Below are positions 49,974-62,673 of a DNA stretch of 64,000 bases, piece by piece; position 1 is the first letter of the stretch; every line of letters starts with the position of its first letter. The notes beneath the pieces were generated by a model. The model did no database searches, was not told the DNA's origin, and worked only from the letters and a program-made list of their open reading frames with translations. Both the position numbers and the translations under genes were made by a program. The stretch comes from Christiangramia crocea (lineage in GTDB: Bacteria; Bacteroidota; Bacteroidia; Flavobacteriales; Flavobacteriaceae): assembly GCF_022410465.1 (NCBI RefSeq), contig NZ_JAJSON010000025.1, positions 248,001 through 312,000 of the forward strand, written 5' to 3'.

Positions 49974-51086
49974 GTGAACCATAGAATAAATATTATCGCC
50001 CTGCTTATCCTTGGCATTATTTCCTGTAAAGAAAATAAGTCGAGACAAGTTCAGGTATTAAATTCTTCAGAAGAATCTACGGCCCAGATGGGCCTTATTG
50101 TTCAAGCTCCCGAAGATATTCAAACACCTAAAGGAATGGTTTGGATCCCGGGAGGTAAATTTACTCAAGGTGCAATTGAAGGAGACCAGATGGCGATGGA
50201 ACATGAAAAGCCAGCTCACCCAGTTGCAGTAGATGGATTCTTTATGGATATTACAGAAGTGACTAACGCCAATTTCAAAAAATTCGTAGATGAAACAGGA
50301 TATATCACACTAGCTGAACGGGATATTATTTGGGAGGAGATCAAAAAACAATTGCCTCCCAATACTTCGAAACCTCATGATTCTATCTTGCAGCCCGGTT
50401 CACTTACATTTAAAAAAACACAGAAGTCTGTCCCTAATTTGTATGACTATTCTCAATGGTGGAACTGGAAGGTTGGCGCAAATTGGAAGCATCCAAAAGG
50501 GCCCGGAAGTTCTATCGAAGGCAAAGAGGATCACCCTGTAGTCCATATTGCTTTGGAAGATGCTAAAGCCTATTGTAAATGGGCCGGTAGACGTTTACCC
50601 ACCGAAGCAGAATGGGAGTATGCTGCTCGTGGCGGACAAGAAGATGCTTTATTCAGCTGGGGAATGGATCATGGCAAATTATCAAAACAAGCGAACACCT
50701 GGGAAGGAGAATTTCCAACACAAAATACGGAACGGGATAATTTTGAATCCCGCGCACCGGTGCGATCTTATCCTCCAAATCCATATGGGTTGCACGATAT
50801 GGCCGGAAATGTATGGGAATTCACTCAGGACTGGTACAATGTAAATTATTATAAGAAACTGGATCGTCAAGGCTTGGTAAAAAATCCTAAAGGTGCAGAA
50901 CAAGCATTTAATCCCAATAATTCCTCCACACCGGAAGTAGTTATCAAAGGGGGGTCCTTTTTATGCAATGCGTCTTATTGCGCCAGTTATAGAATTTCAG
51001 CCCGAATGGGAAATTCTCTCGATTCTTCTCAGGAGCATCTGGGATTCCGCACTATAGCAACACCAGAAATGTTGAGATCAGAATAA
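49974..51086 (+). CDS. Lipoprotein formylglycine-generating enzyme (SUMF1/FGE family)
   Basis: 370 residues starting at GTG (49974); there is no in-frame ATG between P4 and this codon. A lipobox at Cys18 (LGIISC) makes it a membrane-anchored periplasmic or surface protein. The FGE-sulfatase domain spans about 50-365: GMVWIPGGKFTQG, AHPVAVDGFFMD, CKWAGRRLPTEAEWEYAARGG, and GLHDMAGNVWEF. Both catalytic copper cysteines are present (Cys331 and Cys336 in GGSFLCNASYC). It would oxidise the Cys of CxPSR in sulfatases to formylglycine, the step every sulfatase in this locus needs. It has its own promoter P4. Confidence 0.9.
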   Translation: MNHRINIIALLILGIISCKENKSRQVQVLNSSEESTAQMGLIVQAPEDIQTPKGMVWIPGGKFTQGAIEGDQMAMEHEKPAHPVAVDGFFMDITEVTNANFKKFVDETGYITLAERDIIWEEIKKQLPPNTSKPHDSILQPGSLTFKKTQKSVPNLYDYSQWWNWKVGANWKHPKGPGSSIEGKEDHPVVHIALEDAKAYCKWAGRRLPTEAEWEYAARGGQEDALFSWGMDHGKLSKQANTWEGEFPTQNTERDNFESRAPVRSYPPNPYGLHDMAGNVWEFTQDWYNVNYYKKLDRQGLVKNPKGAEQAFNPNNSSTPEVVIKGGSFLCNASYCASYRISARMGNSLDSSQEHLGFRTIATPEMLRSE

Positions 51087-51341
51087 TCTTAGAGTTATCA
51101 CTCTCTCACCAATTCTATCGAATCAAAATTCTGAACCTTTAGCAGGTGACTAAAAATTTACTATTTGAGACAGTTACCAAAATAATCCTTATACTCTTAG
51201 TATTACTTTTCTTTTTCAACTCAGATTTCAATTCTGAAATTCCGGGAAGATCGCCTTACGCTTTTTTGAATTTTTAAGTCAAAATAGAAATCGATGTTCA
51301 TCGAAAAATGCCTCTTCCCATTTAGTCTTAAACCTCAAAGC
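51087..51341. other. Intergenic gap before P5, no gene seen
   Basis: About 255 bases without a supported frame, RNA fold or terminator. It leads into the P5 region. Confidence 0.5.
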
Positions 51342-51424
51342 CTAATAATTAGCAATTATGAACTAATAACCCCTTATTCTAACTGATTACACCTTCGATA
51401 ATAAACATACTATTAATAAAATTG
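51342..51424 (+). promoter_or_regulatory. PUL operator-promoter P5 (sulfatase-GH2 unit)
   Basis: ATGAACTAAT-AACCCCT lies at 51358-51374, preceded 21 bases upstream by a direct CTAATAA repeat (51342-51348 and 51363-51369). TAAAATTG follows at 51417-51424, 42 bases after ACCCCT. A transcript start near 51431 excludes the in-frame ATG at 51426. Confidence 0.72.
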
Positions 51425-51464
51425 AATGGACAATACGCATCTCAATTCAATGACACTCATACCA

Positions 51465-52883
51465 ATGTTCAAAAGCAGTATCTTATTAATAATATTCTTA
51501 TTATTTACCAGCACTCATACAGCTCAACCTAACGAAAAGCCAAATGTGGTATTTATCCTTACCGATGATCTGGGATATAAAGATGTTGGATTTAACGGCT
51601 GTGAAGATATCGCTACTCCTAATATTGATAGAATCGCTAGTAATGGAGTAAAATTCACCAATGGCTATGTGAGCTATCCTGTTTGCGGACCTAGTAGAGC
51701 GGGATTAATAACAGGCCGATACCAGGACAGATTCGGATTTTCTAAAAATCCGCTTTTTGCCCCTAAAGATCCAAATATGGGTCTTCCCCTTTCTGAACAA
51801 ACCATTCCGGAGTACTTAGATAAATCGGGCTACCACAGTCTTGCTGTAGGGAAATGGCATTTTGGGGCTCATCCGGTGTTTCATCCACTTAACAGAGGTT
51901 TTGACGAATTCTTTGGATTTTTAGGAGGCGGTCATAGATATTTTCCAGAAGAATGGACTGTGAAAAATATAGAGGAGGCGAAAAAGGAGACTAGTGAATA
52001 CCGAACGAGATTGCTGCATAATCACACAAGAGTTGATGAAACCGAATATCTTACAGACGCTTTAAGCAGGGAAACCGTATCATTTATAGACAGAAATGCA
52101 GATAGGCCATTTTTTATCTATCTTGCCTATAATGCTCCTCATTTACCACTTCAGGCAACCGAAAAGTATTTAAAAAGATATGCACATATTAAAAATAGAA
52201 AAAGAAGGATCTATGCGGCCATGATAAGTGCTGTAGATGATGGTATAGGTCTGGTTTTAAATAAGTTGGAGGAAAAAGGAATTTCAGAAAATACTATCGT
52301 GATCTTTATGTCAGATAATGGTGGTCCGGAACATAAAAATGCTTCAGAGAATGATCCCTTAAAGGGAGGAAAAGGAAGTCTCAACGAGGGGGGTGTGAGA
52401 GTACCTTTTGCTATGCAATGGCCCGCTAAAATTAAAAAAGGAATGGTCTACACTAAACCTATTATATCCCTTGATATTTTTGGAAGCATAGTCGGAAATA
52501 TTTCACCTGAGATCTCTACCCAAAATCCAATAGACGGTGTAGATCTCATTCCATTCCTGACAGGAAAAAAAGCCGGCAAACCTCATGCAAAGTTATACTG
52601 GAGAAAATATATTCAGGAAGGTAAAGGAATGCGTAGTGACAACCACAAACTGGTAATTAAAGGTTCACAGAATGCCCTTTACGACCTTGAAAATGATATC
52701 AATGAAACCCATAATATAAAAAACAAGAATCCGGAAAAATATAATGAAATGCTGACTGAATGGAGTAAATGGCAATCTCAGTTAAAAGAACCAGCATTCC
52801 TGGGTCTTATGGAAAAAGAGAGATACAACAAAAAGCATCCAGACAGATTTGAATCTGATGAATCTGAAAATAAAAAAGAATAA
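51465..52883 (+). CDS. S1 sulfatase, exported
   Basis: 472 residues from the ATG at 51465, which gives a clean signal peptide (1-21). The ATGs at 51426 and 51450 are unlikely given the promoter. Metal DD in ILTDDLGYKD (34-35), maturation motif CGPSR (Cys74), GKWHFGAHPVFHPLNRGFDEFFGF, AYNAPHLPLQ and FMSDNGGPEHKN are complete. It is of the arylsulfatase/N-acetylgalactosamine-sulfatase kind. First gene of a six-gene unit of five sulfatases and one GH2. Confidence 0.93.
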   Translation: MFKSSILLIIFLLFTSTHTAQPNEKPNVVFILTDDLGYKDVGFNGCEDIATPNIDRIASNGVKFTNGYVSYPVCGPSRAGLITGRYQDRFGFSKNPLFAPKDPNMGLPLSEQTIPEYLDKSGYHSLAVGKWHFGAHPVFHPLNRGFDEFFGFLGGGHRYFPEEWTVKNIEEAKKETSEYRTRLLHNHTRVDETEYLTDALSRETVSFIDRNADRPFFIYLAYNAPHLPLQATEKYLKRYAHIKNRKRRIYAAMISAVDDGIGLVLNKLEEKGISENTIVIFMSDNGGPEHKNASENDPLKGGKGSLNEGGVRVPFAMQWPAKIKKGMVYTKPIISLDIFGSIVGNISPEISTQNPIDGVDLIPFLTGKKAGKPHAKLYWRKYIQEGKGMRSDNHKLVIKGSQNALYDLENDINETHNIKNKNPEKYNEMLTEWSKWQSQLKEPAFLGLMEKERYNKKHPDRFESDESENKKE

Positions 52884-52915
52884 CCATGCCAGTATTAAAT
52901 AAAATTAAGGTAAAC

Positions 52916-54340
52916 ATGAAGCTCAAATTTTTCAATATATTTTTAATATGCCTAATCATTATTGGCTGCAAATCCAATAAGGATAAGAATGATGAGAACC
53001 TAGAAACACGCCAACCGAACATTATTGTGATTCTTTTAGATGATGCCGGATATGTGGATTTTGGATTTATGGGAAGTAAAGACCTAGAAACACCTCATAT
53101 TGATGAATTAGCCAAAAAAGGGGTAGTGTTTACGGATGCACATGTAAGCGCAAGTGTCTGTGCACCTTCCAGAGCAGGTCTATTATCGGGAACCTACCAG
53201 CAACGATTTGGGTTTGAAGCCAATCATACAGGTGATGCAAAATCCGGGGATCTTGGCCTAGGAGACGATGTAATCACTCTGGCTTCAACTCTACAAAAAA
53301 ATAAATATAAAACCATTGCTCTTGGAAAATGGCATCTAGGGGCCAGTCAGGATGATCAGCCCAACAACAGAGGATTTGATGAATTTTACGGATTCCTGGA
53401 TGGTGCACGTTCTTATTTTCCTTTGAAGGATCCTAATGAAAAAAGAATGTTGCAACAAAATGGGAAACGTATCAAATTTGAAGGATATCTTACCGATGTC
53501 CTTACCGACAGTGCTATAGCCTTTTCCGAAGAAAACAAGGATGCGCCCTACTTTATGTATTTAGCATATAATGCTGTGCATACACCTATGGAAGCGAAAA
53601 AAGAACATTTAGAAAAATACAAGGACCACCCACGCCAAAAACTTGCAGCTATGACCTGGTCTCTGGACGAGAATATTGGAAAATTAATGGCTGCTCTTAA
53701 AGCACAAGGAATCTATGAAAACACACTAATCTATTTTTTGAGTGATAATGGTGGTTCCTACGCGAATCAATCGAGCAACGGATATTTGAAAGGCTCAAAA
53801 GGAACAAAATTTGAAGGAGGACATAGAGTCCCATTCATTGTACAATGGCCCGGCAAAATCACAGCAGGGCAAGAGTTTGATGGCTTAACTTCCTCCTTAG
53901 ACATCTACCCTACATCTCTTGCTGCTGCGGATATTAAAAAAGATGAAACTCTAAATTTGGATGGAGTGAACCTCCTGCCTTATTTGAAAAATGAAAAGCA
54001 AGGAGATCCTCATAAGGAATTATATTGGAGAAAGCTTAATAAGTCTGCCGCCAGGGTGGGAGATTTCAAATTAATTAGACTTGAAGGCTATGGCAGTAAT
54101 CTTTACAATCTTAATGAAGATCTAGCTGAACAGCATGATTTGTCTCAATCTGATAGTCTAACCCTAAATGAGCTTAGCTCAAAATTAGAAACCTGGGAAT
54201 CTGGATTAATCCCCCCTCTCTGGAAAGAATCTGAGGAATGGATGGCTGTCATAGATCATGTTCATAAATCTCTAATGCAGAACGAGCCGATCAAATACAG
54301 GAACCCAAGGCAGATGCGACAATTCAATAGAAATAATTAA
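52916..54340 (+). CDS. S1 sulfatase, lipoprotein
   Basis: 474 residues from the ATG at 52916, where a lipobox signal begins (Cys18 in LIIIGC). An in-frame ATG at 52886 is possible but adds a non-hydrophobic tail. Metal DD in ILLDDAGYVD (42-43), motif CAPSR (Cys82), GKWHLGASQDDQPNNRGFDEFYGF, AYNAVHTPME and FLSDNGGSYANQ are complete. The C-terminus ends RNPRQMRQFNRNN. A close paralogue is cut off at the right window edge (63458). It is probably on the outer membrane or in the periplasm. Confidence 0.93.
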   Translation: MKLKFFNIFLICLIIIGCKSNKDKNDENLETRQPNIIVILLDDAGYVDFGFMGSKDLETPHIDELAKKGVVFTDAHVSASVCAPSRAGLLSGTYQQRFGFEANHTGDAKSGDLGLGDDVITLASTLQKNKYKTIALGKWHLGASQDDQPNNRGFDEFYGFLDGARSYFPLKDPNEKRMLQQNGKRIKFEGYLTDVLTDSAIAFSEENKDAPYFMYLAYNAVHTPMEAKKEHLEKYKDHPRQKLAAMTWSLDENIGKLMAALKAQGIYENTLIYFLSDNGGSYANQSSNGYLKGSKGTKFEGGHRVPFIVQWPGKITAGQEFDGLTSSLDIYPTSLAAADIKKDETLNLDGVNLLPYLKNEKQGDPHKELYWRKLNKSAARVGDFKLIRLEGYGSNLYNLNEDLAEQHDLSQSDSLTLNELSSKLETWESGLIPPLWKESEEWMAVIDHVHKSLMQNEPIKYRNPRQMRQFNRNN

Positions 54341-54358
54341 AAATAAATATTGATTATA

Positions 54359-55870
54359 ATGACTTATAAGAACATATATCTAATTACATTTCTGGTTACT
54401 ATAATATTTATATCCAGCTGTAATTCACAAGAAAAGAGAACTCAAAAGCCTAACATCCTATTGATCTTAGCAGAGGATATAAGTACAGACCTGGAAACTT
54501 ATGGGATGCCAGCGGTTAAGACCCCGGTTCTTAATGAACTAGCCAGCAGCGGAGTTCAGTTTATGAATGCTTATGGGAACAATTCAATTTGCTCTCCAAG
54601 CAGATCCAATATGATGACCGGTGTTCATCAAAATATAATCAATGCCCAGCATCACCGCTCGAATCGGGAAATCCCTCTCGAGAAACCTTACCAACCTATT
54701 ACTACTTATCTACGCGATGCTGGCTATACTTGTATCATTGGAAACAGAATTGCTAAAGGAATGGGTAAGAAGATTGATGTCAATTTTAAACATAGTACTC
54801 TTGGCGAATGGAACGGAGAGACCGAATTCGGACTCTTTGATAAAACTAATGGCTTTAATGTTGAAGACCAGCCATTCTTTAATCAAGTCACACTAAAAGT
54901 CACCCACCGAGGTGATTGGTGGGATGAAGTAAGAGCTAATTCCAAGCATAAAGTTGATCCGGATAATGTGGTTTTACCTCCGTATTATGCTGACACACCA
55001 GAAGTAAGACTTGACTGGGCCAAATATCTGGACCAGATAGAATACATGGATCATGAGGTAGGGCTATTGTTAGATGATCTGGAAAAGAAAGGAATGCGTG
55101 ATAATACTATTGTTATTTTTATAGGAGATAATGGCAGGTGTAATATTAGAGGAAAAGGTTATCTATATGAACCAGGCTTACACCTACCCTTAATAGTTAA
55201 CTGGCCTGCTGGCCTAACGGGAGGGAAAAAAGATGATCGCCTTGTAGCCTCCGTGGATGTTGCTGCCACGATCCTTGAAGCTGCCGGTGTAGAATTACCT
55301 TCATATATGACGGCAAGATCTGTAATAGAAGAAGATGAGAATCCACGTGAATATATTTATTCAGCGAGGGATCTTTGGGATGAAATCCTGGAGGAGTCAA
55401 GAGCAATTACTACTCATAATTTCAGATATATCAAGAATAATGTTACAGATAGGTCTTATGATGCTCACCAGGCTTATCTTGAATTCTACAGACCAGCTGT
55501 ACATGTGATGAGAGAACTCGATAAAAAAGGAGAGTTAACTAAGTTGCAGGGTAAATTCTTTGAAGATTCCAAGGAACCGGAGGAACTCTACGACATCGTT
55601 AATGATCCCTACGAACAGAATAACCTCATCAATGATCCTGCATATAAACAAGTAGTCGAAAAAATGAGAGCCTATTATAAAGATTGGAATGCTAAGTATC
55701 ATGACCATGGTTTCGACCCCATTGACTGGAAAAATTGTCAGTCACCGAGAGCGGTGGAGGTGATAGAATGGGTCAAAGAAGAAAGACCCGAGATCTTGGA
55801 GCAAATGAAGAAAGGTATTGAACCAGGCTTCGGAAAACTTCTTAAAGAATACAAGCAACAGTCTGAATAA
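54359..55870 (+). CDS. S1 sulfatase, lipoprotein, variant first metal motif
   Basis: 503 residues from the ATG at 54359, with a lipobox at Cys21 (IFISSC). A TTG nine bases upstream is in frame but less likely. The first metal site is ILAEDISTDLETYG instead of the usual DD, and the maturation motif is CSPSR (Cys78). FIGDNGRCNIRGKGYLYEPGLHLP carries the second metal Asp-Asn. The C-terminal 130 residues are long and helical. The AED start and the GLHLPLIVNWP style are shared with heparan-sulfamidase-like S1 members. It lies 18 bases downstream of its neighbour. Confidence 0.91.
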   Translation: MTYKNIYLITFLVTIIFISSCNSQEKRTQKPNILLILAEDISTDLETYGMPAVKTPVLNELASSGVQFMNAYGNNSICSPSRSNMMTGVHQNIINAQHHRSNREIPLEKPYQPITTYLRDAGYTCIIGNRIAKGMGKKIDVNFKHSTLGEWNGETEFGLFDKTNGFNVEDQPFFNQVTLKVTHRGDWWDEVRANSKHKVDPDNVVLPPYYADTPEVRLDWAKYLDQIEYMDHEVGLLLDDLEKKGMRDNTIVIFIGDNGRCNIRGKGYLYEPGLHLPLIVNWPAGLTGGKKDDRLVASVDVAATILEAAGVELPSYMTARSVIEEDENPREYIYSARDLWDEILEESRAITTHNFRYIKNNVTDRSYDAHQAYLEFYRPAVHVMRELDKKGELTKLQGKFFEDSKEPEELYDIVNDPYEQNNLINDPAYKQVVEKMRAYYKDWNAKYHDHGFDPIDWKNCQSPRAVEVIEWVKEERPEILEQMKKGIEPGFGKLLKEYKQQSE

Positions 55871-55912
55871 CCAAAATAGATTAAGCCCCATATGTTAAGA
55901 ATAAACAATTGA

Positions 55913-59116
<3,204 letters not shown>

Positions 59117-59194
59117 TTGATAATCGAAGTCATTCTTGTAAAATAGCCTGTTTTCCGGTGTTTCATGAGCTAACTAAATTAACATCATTGTATT

Positions 59195-60592
59195 ATGCGA
59201 TTAAAAAGTATTTTCTGTCTTCCATTATTCATTTTCGTTCTGAATGTATTTTCTCAGGAAGTAAGCAAGGGAGATTTCAAAAAACCCAATATCCTGTTTT
59301 TACTCGCAGACGATCTTGGCTACGCCGAGCTTGGTAGTTATGGCCAGCAAATGATCCAGACACCAGTATTGGATGATCTTGCCGCTAATGGCATGCGTTT
59401 TACCAATTTTTATGCCGGGAGCGCTGTTTGTGCTCCATCCCGCGCTGTACTTTTAACCGGTAAAAGTATTTCTTATAGCACTGTTAGAGGAAATAAGGGT
59501 ATTTATGCGCAGAACCAGTGGAAACGAGTTCCTTTAAATAAAGATGAACTCAGCCTTGGAGAATTGTTACAGAAAGCATGTTATCAAACCGGTTTTATTG
59601 GTAAATGGCATCTGGGTGTTCCAGAAGATGTAAACACCTGGGCCTATAATCGAGGTTTTGCTTTTGCTATTCAGGAACAATGGGGCACAGGAAAATACGG
59701 AAGAACCTTTACCAAGAATATGGAGTATATAAATGGCATAAAGGACAGCATCTATTATAAAATTGATAACTATAACTCTAAGGATGAATTTAGAACAGAT
59801 CTCGCTTTGGAATATCTGGAAAGGATAGATACGAACAAACCATTTTTCCTGTTCATGTCTTTTAGGGCGCCTCATGCCCATGAATATCAGATAGGCAATA
59901 AAGAGCTGTATTCTAATAAAGACTGGCCAGAGGAGGAAAGAAAACATGCAGCTAAGATCACCTTATTAGACAAACAAATAGGAAGATTACTTGAAAAGCT
60001 CGATGATCTTGGCAAGCTGGATAATACCCTTATTATTTTCACCAGTGACAATGGACCTCATAATGTAAAACATAACTATGAGTTTTTTGATAGCAATGGA
60101 AATTTGAAAGGCTTTAAACGTGATCTTTATGAAGGGGGGATTAGGGTTCCTTTTATTGCCTATTGGAAAGGAAAAATAAAAGCCGGTGCTGTTAGTGATC
60201 ATGTAGGTAGCTTTCAGGATATTATGCCCACACTAGCTCAAGTTGCCAGAATTGAAATTCCAGAGCAAACCAATGGCATCTCAATTCTACCCGAACTTAT
60301 TGGAAAAAGTCAGCCAGAACATGACTATTTAAATTTTGAAATTCAGTTGATAAAGAATAAAAATAGATCTAAATCTGATATTTTCCGACAATCAGTCAGA
60401 ATAGGAGACCTAAAAGCAGTGAGATATGGTATACATTCTGAAATCGAAATTTTTGATCTTAAAAAGGATATTTCCGAAACCTATGACATTGCATCCGAAC
60501 ATCCTAAAATAGTTGAAAAAGCGGAAAAAATCTTTAGAGAAGATCGTTCGGAAAATAAATATTTCCCTTATGGTGGATTAGAAAAAGAATAA
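59195..60592 (+). CDS. S1 sulfatase, exported
   Basis: 465 residues with a signal peptide (1-20). Metal DD in LLADDLGYAELGSYG (39-40), motif CAPSR (Cys79), GKWHLGVPEDVN, FMSFRAPHAHEY and FTSDNGPHNVKHNYEFFDSNG are intact; the type is arylsulfatase A-like. Fourth sulfatase of the P5 unit, 78 bases after the GH2. Confidence 0.93.
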   Translation: MRLKSIFCLPLFIFVLNVFSQEVSKGDFKKPNILFLLADDLGYAELGSYGQQMIQTPVLDDLAANGMRFTNFYAGSAVCAPSRAVLLTGKSISYSTVRGNKGIYAQNQWKRVPLNKDELSLGELLQKACYQTGFIGKWHLGVPEDVNTWAYNRGFAFAIQEQWGTGKYGRTFTKNMEYINGIKDSIYYKIDNYNSKDEFRTDLALEYLERIDTNKPFFLFMSFRAPHAHEYQIGNKELYSNKDWPEEERKHAAKITLLDKQIGRLLEKLDDLGKLDNTLIIFTSDNGPHNVKHNYEFFDSNGNLKGFKRDLYEGGIRVPFIAYWKGKIKAGAVSDHVGSFQDIMPTLAQVARIEIPEQTNGISILPELIGKSQPEHDYLNFEIQLIKNKNRSKSDIFRQSVRIGDLKAVRYGIHSEIEIFDLKKDISETYDIASEHPKIVEKAEKIFREDRSENKYFPYGGLEKE

Positions 60593-60644
60593 TTTAAACC
60601 CATTCAGTATAGGACCCAAATAAAACAGAAATAAAACTACCTAA

Positions 60645-62075
60645 ATGAAAACTCTCTTTTCCTTTCTATTGATATTTACACTATATTTTTCTGCAGGAGC
60701 TCAGGAACAAAATTTCGTATTCATTCTGGTAGATGATCTAGGCTGGAAAGATCTGGGATATATGGGAAGTGAGTTTTATGAAACCCCTAATATAGATTCC
60801 TTAAGCAGAGAAAGCATACAATTTGATAATGCCTACTCTTCTGGCTCTGTATGTTCTCCTTCAAGGGCTGCTATACTTACTGGTAAACATCCTGCCAGAT
60901 TAAAAATAACCGACTGGATCCCGGGTGCACGCTTCCCAAATAAGAAATTAAAGGAGCCTCCCATTTTAAATGAGCTCCCTCTTGAAGAGATAACAATCGC
61001 AGAAAAACTCAAAGAAAATAATTATTCTACATTTTATGTCGGTAAATGGCATCTTGGAAAAAAGGCATACTCTCCGGAGCATCAGGGTTTCGATAAAAAT
61101 ATAGGTGGATTTCATAAGGGAAGTCCTGCCGGTGGATATTATTCACCTTATAATAATCCAGCCTTAACCGACGGTCCAAAAGGGGAATATTTGACCGACA
61201 GGCTCACGAATGAATCCATCAATTTTCTGGATAGCATTGGTAAAAAACCATTCTTTTTGTATTTATCATTTTATTCAGTTCATACACCAATTCAGTCAAA
61301 TGAAAAATATATTAGCAAATTCAAAAAAAAATTAGCCAGCCTAAATAATCCAAAGTCCAATACAAGAAAGGAAAGAAAGGGCATTACCACACTAGAACAA
61401 TACAACCCCAATTATGCCTCTATGGTGTATGCGATGGATAAAAATATTGGTCGTCTTATTCAGAAATTAAAGGAAGAGGGATTATATGAGAATACCACCC
61501 TTATTTTCACCTCAGATAATGGCGGACTTACAACCATAAAAAATACAAAAAAGCGTATAGCACCTACCGCCGTAATTCCGTTAAGAGCAGGGAAAGGCTG
61601 GTTATATGAAGGTGGGATCCGTGTACCGCTTTTAATAAAACCCGCAGGTTACAATGAGGGTATAAAAATTATAAGTGAACCTGTCATTGGACACGATTTC
61701 TTCCCTACAATTTTGTCAATGGCGGAGATAGCCTATGAAAGTAATAATTTGGATGGTAATGATATTTCTCCTTTAATAACCGGAAAGGGAAATTTTGAGA
61801 ACCGAGATCTATTTTGGTATTATCCACATTATCATGGAAGTGCCTGGTCGCCCGGCGCAGCCATTAGACATCAGAACTGGAAACTTATCCAATTTTACGA
61901 AACCGGAAAAAAAGAATTGTATAATCTCAAATATGATATTTCAGAGATCAATGACCTATCCTCAAAATATTCCGATAAAGTAAAACAATTAGAAAATCGA
62001 TTACAAAAACTTCAAAAAAAAACCAGTGCAAAGAAGATTCTGCTAAGAAGTAGCGTAGAAAGTCAAATTAGATAA
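60645..62075 (+). CDS. S1 sulfatase, exported
   Basis: 476 residues with a signal peptide (1-20). Metal DD in ILVDDLGWKDLGYMG (30-31), motif CSPSR (Cys70), GKWHLGKKAYSPEHQGFDKNIGG, YLSFYSVHTPIQ and FTSDNGGLTTIKN are intact. GFDKNIGGFHKGSPAGGYYSPY is typical of the N-acetylgalactosamine-6-sulfatase-like group. It ends with a basic coiled tail of about 30 residues. Last gene of the P5 unit. Confidence 0.93.
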   Translation: MKTLFSFLLIFTLYFSAGAQEQNFVFILVDDLGWKDLGYMGSEFYETPNIDSLSRESIQFDNAYSSGSVCSPSRAAILTGKHPARLKITDWIPGARFPNKKLKEPPILNELPLEEITIAEKLKENNYSTFYVGKWHLGKKAYSPEHQGFDKNIGGFHKGSPAGGYYSPYNNPALTDGPKGEYLTDRLTNESINFLDSIGKKPFFLYLSFYSVHTPIQSNEKYISKFKKKLASLNNPKSNTRKERKGITTLEQYNPNYASMVYAMDKNIGRLIQKLKEEGLYENTTLIFTSDNGGLTTIKNTKKRIAPTAVIPLRAGKGWLYEGGIRVPLLIKPAGYNEGIKIISEPVIGHDFFPTILSMAEIAYESNNLDGNDISPLITGKGNFENRDLFWYYPHYHGSAWSPGAAIRHQNWKLIQFYETGKKELYNLKYDISEINDLSSKYSDKVKQLENRLQKLQKKTSAKKILLRSSVESQIR

Positions 62076-62130
62076 TAATATAACTTTGAGAATTATCAAC
62101 CATTACCGCCATTATCGGAGGTCAATATGA

Positions 62131-62490
62131 TTAAGTATACTTTTCAAGGCCAAAATCTTTCAAATATTTCAGTATCCATCTCAGGTTTGTATCAACGGTC
62201 TCTACCATCTCCCCATAAACAGAATTGTTCAGATATTCATTCCTATCTTTTCCTTTTAATAAGTATCGAAACCGGTAAATTTCCCTCCTTTATACACTGA
62301 CTGTTCGCCACCAAGATGGGGCTCTTGTAGGTTCATCAAACTTTCATTTAGATGATCCTCAAAGGCATCGTCCATCGCAAACAATTCTATATTTTTATCA
62401 GCCTGCAAAGTCTGGTTAGCCACTCCTCTTTGTCAATCACATCCCAAAGAGTCTTATTTGAAATTACTTCGTGCTGAAGGCCATGAGTTA
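62131..62490 (-). pseudogene. Decayed sulfatase-like fragment
   Basis: Minus-strand frames joined across at least two frameshifts read KNIELFAMDDAFEDHLNES and SVYKGGKFTGF, then, after a shift near 62262, NNSVYGEMVETVDTNL and RWILKYLKDFGLEKY, then a stop at 62131. The last part resembles the middle helix of S1 sulfatases (Y-M-VD-N-ILDYL-GL-NT). The CxPSR part is missing. The upstream piece is only weakly assignable. The rest of the 600-base gap (62076-62673) holds no gene I recognise. Confidence 0.4.
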
Positions 62491-62673
62491 CCTGACTCTA
62501 AGTATTTATTGCGACCACGCCTATTAATAGAAAGCTAATTACCATTTTCTTCTTTTCACTTCATAAGTAAAAAACAATAGCATTACTATAATACTTTTAG
62601 ATTTCATTTTGATTTCCTCCAATCTTCTCTGTACTTTATAGTATTTATAATACCTTCTAACTAAGCTATTAGC

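Noticed and set aside
51426-51464. Upstream start of the first P5 sulfatase
   Set aside because: The start codon lies at or before the predicted transcript start; the ATG at 51465 gives a clean signal peptide.
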